Shown here piece by piece: positions 63,805 to 64,000 of a stretch of DNA of 64,000 nucleotides. The notes beneath the pieces were generated by a model. The model did no database searches and was not told the origin of the DNA. It worked only from the letters and a program-made list of their open reading frames with translations. Both the position numbers and the translations under genes were made by a program. The stretch is from positions 310,001 through 374,000 of the forward strand of contig NZ_CP114264.1 in assembly GCF_027105055.1 (NCBI RefSeq), in the 5' to 3' direction. Numbering within the stretch: position 1 is the stretch's first letter; the number at the start of each line of letters is the position of its first letter. This DNA comes from Acinetobacter sp. TR3. GTDB lineage: Bacteria > Pseudomonadota > Gammaproteobacteria > Pseudomonadales > Moraxellaceae.

Positions 63805-64000
63805 ACGAAATATCAACTTTACGTGGGCGATAAATCCATCCCATTACTAACAATAATAGTGAGAAAATCAAGATTGGATAATCACTCAAACGATTATATA
63901 ACGTTTGCCCTTGCATAGCAGGCAAATCACCACGTAATACAAATTCCTGATTTAAGGGGGCTTGTTTCACAATGTGCCCATTGTGATCAATAAATGCAGT
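63788..64000 (-). CDS. lnt: Apolipoprotein N-acyltransferase, C-terminal part
   Basis: Only the last 70 codons are in the window; the gene continues beyond the right edge. The reading TAFIDHNGHIVKQAPLNQEF then VLRGDLPAMQGQTLYNRLSD is the end of the nitrilase-like catalytic domain of Lnt, followed by the final membrane segment (YPILIFSLLLLVMGW) and a basic tail. Lnt N-acylates the diacylglyceryl-cysteine of lipoproteins in the inner membrane. Confidence 0.88.
   Translation of the reverse strand, partial: TAFIDHNGHIVKQAPLNQEFVLRGDLPAMQGQTLYNRLSDYPILIFSLLLLVMGWIYRPRKVDISFKSRR

Overview
The window looks like chromosomal backbone of an Acinetobacter species. It is AT-rich, with about 60% A+T judged by eye. 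Its gene neighbourhoods are typical of the Moraxellaceae: pilB-pilC-pilD-coaE, a secG / tRNA-Leu / initiator tRNA / rimP-nusA-infB-rbfA cluster, a two-domain polyphosphate:AMP phosphotransferase of the type described from A. johnsonii, and a gspF-gspG pair standing apart from other type II secretion genes. I see no insertion sequence, prophage, integron or CRISPR array. The assignment to genus rests on protein and synteny recognition, not on a database search.

Layout. 1-2.5 kb (minus): recN, yqgE and the start of ruvX. 2.8-5.05 kb (plus): ppnP, rlmB and an EamA permease. 5.05-9.5 kb (minus): pilB, pilC, pilD and coaE, the type IV pilus assembly ATPase, platform protein and prepilin peptidase. 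9.8-16.8 kb (plus): tpiA, secG, tRNA-Leu(GAG), two identical initiator tRNAs, then rimP-nusA-infB-rbfA. 16.9-23.1 kb (minus): a six-gene Mrp Na+/H+ antiporter operon with fused subunits A and B. 23.5-27.2 kb (minus): hisIE, a UvrD-like helicase and an AAA ATPase. 27.3-29.5 kb (minus): a small membrane protein, a VOC protein and an FAD monooxygenase. 29.6-32.9 kb (minus): ubiE-ubiJ-ubiB for ubiquinone synthesis. 33.1-36 kb: an FFLEELY-type protein, pap and a small unknown. 36.1-45.3 kb (plus): recC-recB-recD. 45.3-46.05 kb: a gene-poor stretch with a strong non-coding RNA candidate. 46.05-47.35 kb (minus): a serine hydrolase. 47.6-50.2 kb (plus): rpsO and pnp. 50.4-53.1 kb (plus): a dicarboxylate symporter and a CorA-like channel. 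53.2-60.5 kb (minus): cbpM/cbpA, a LysE exporter, hslO, a KefB/C-like antiporter and priA. 60.6-62.4 kb (plus): gspF and gspG. The end holds two small membrane proteins, a decayed CsaA-family gene and the 3' end of lnt.

The most interesting region is 45,376-45,602. A perfect GacA upstream activating sequence (TGTAAG-N6-CTTACA) is followed by about 155 nt with three GGA motifs, each in a hairpin loop, and a strong intrinsic terminator. This is the architecture of the RsmX/Y/Z (CsrB-type) RNAs that sequester CsrA/RsmA. Other notable signals are six tandem 12-bp units at the start of recD, each matching or nearly matching the DnaA box; a palindrome-rich in-frame insertion that gives GspG a leader of about 58 residues; the decayed tRNA-binding-protein gene beside lnt; and an ATPase/UvrD-helicase pair with the size and layout of a stripped-down Gabija-like pair.

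Functional links: PilD would cut both type IV pilins and the GspG pseudopilin encoded 56 kb away. RecN, RecBCD and PriA together cover double-strand-break repair and restart. UbiE, UbiJ and UbiB serve one pathway. RpsO/PNPase and the RimP-NusA-IF2-RbfA set form two translation and RNA-metabolism clusters.
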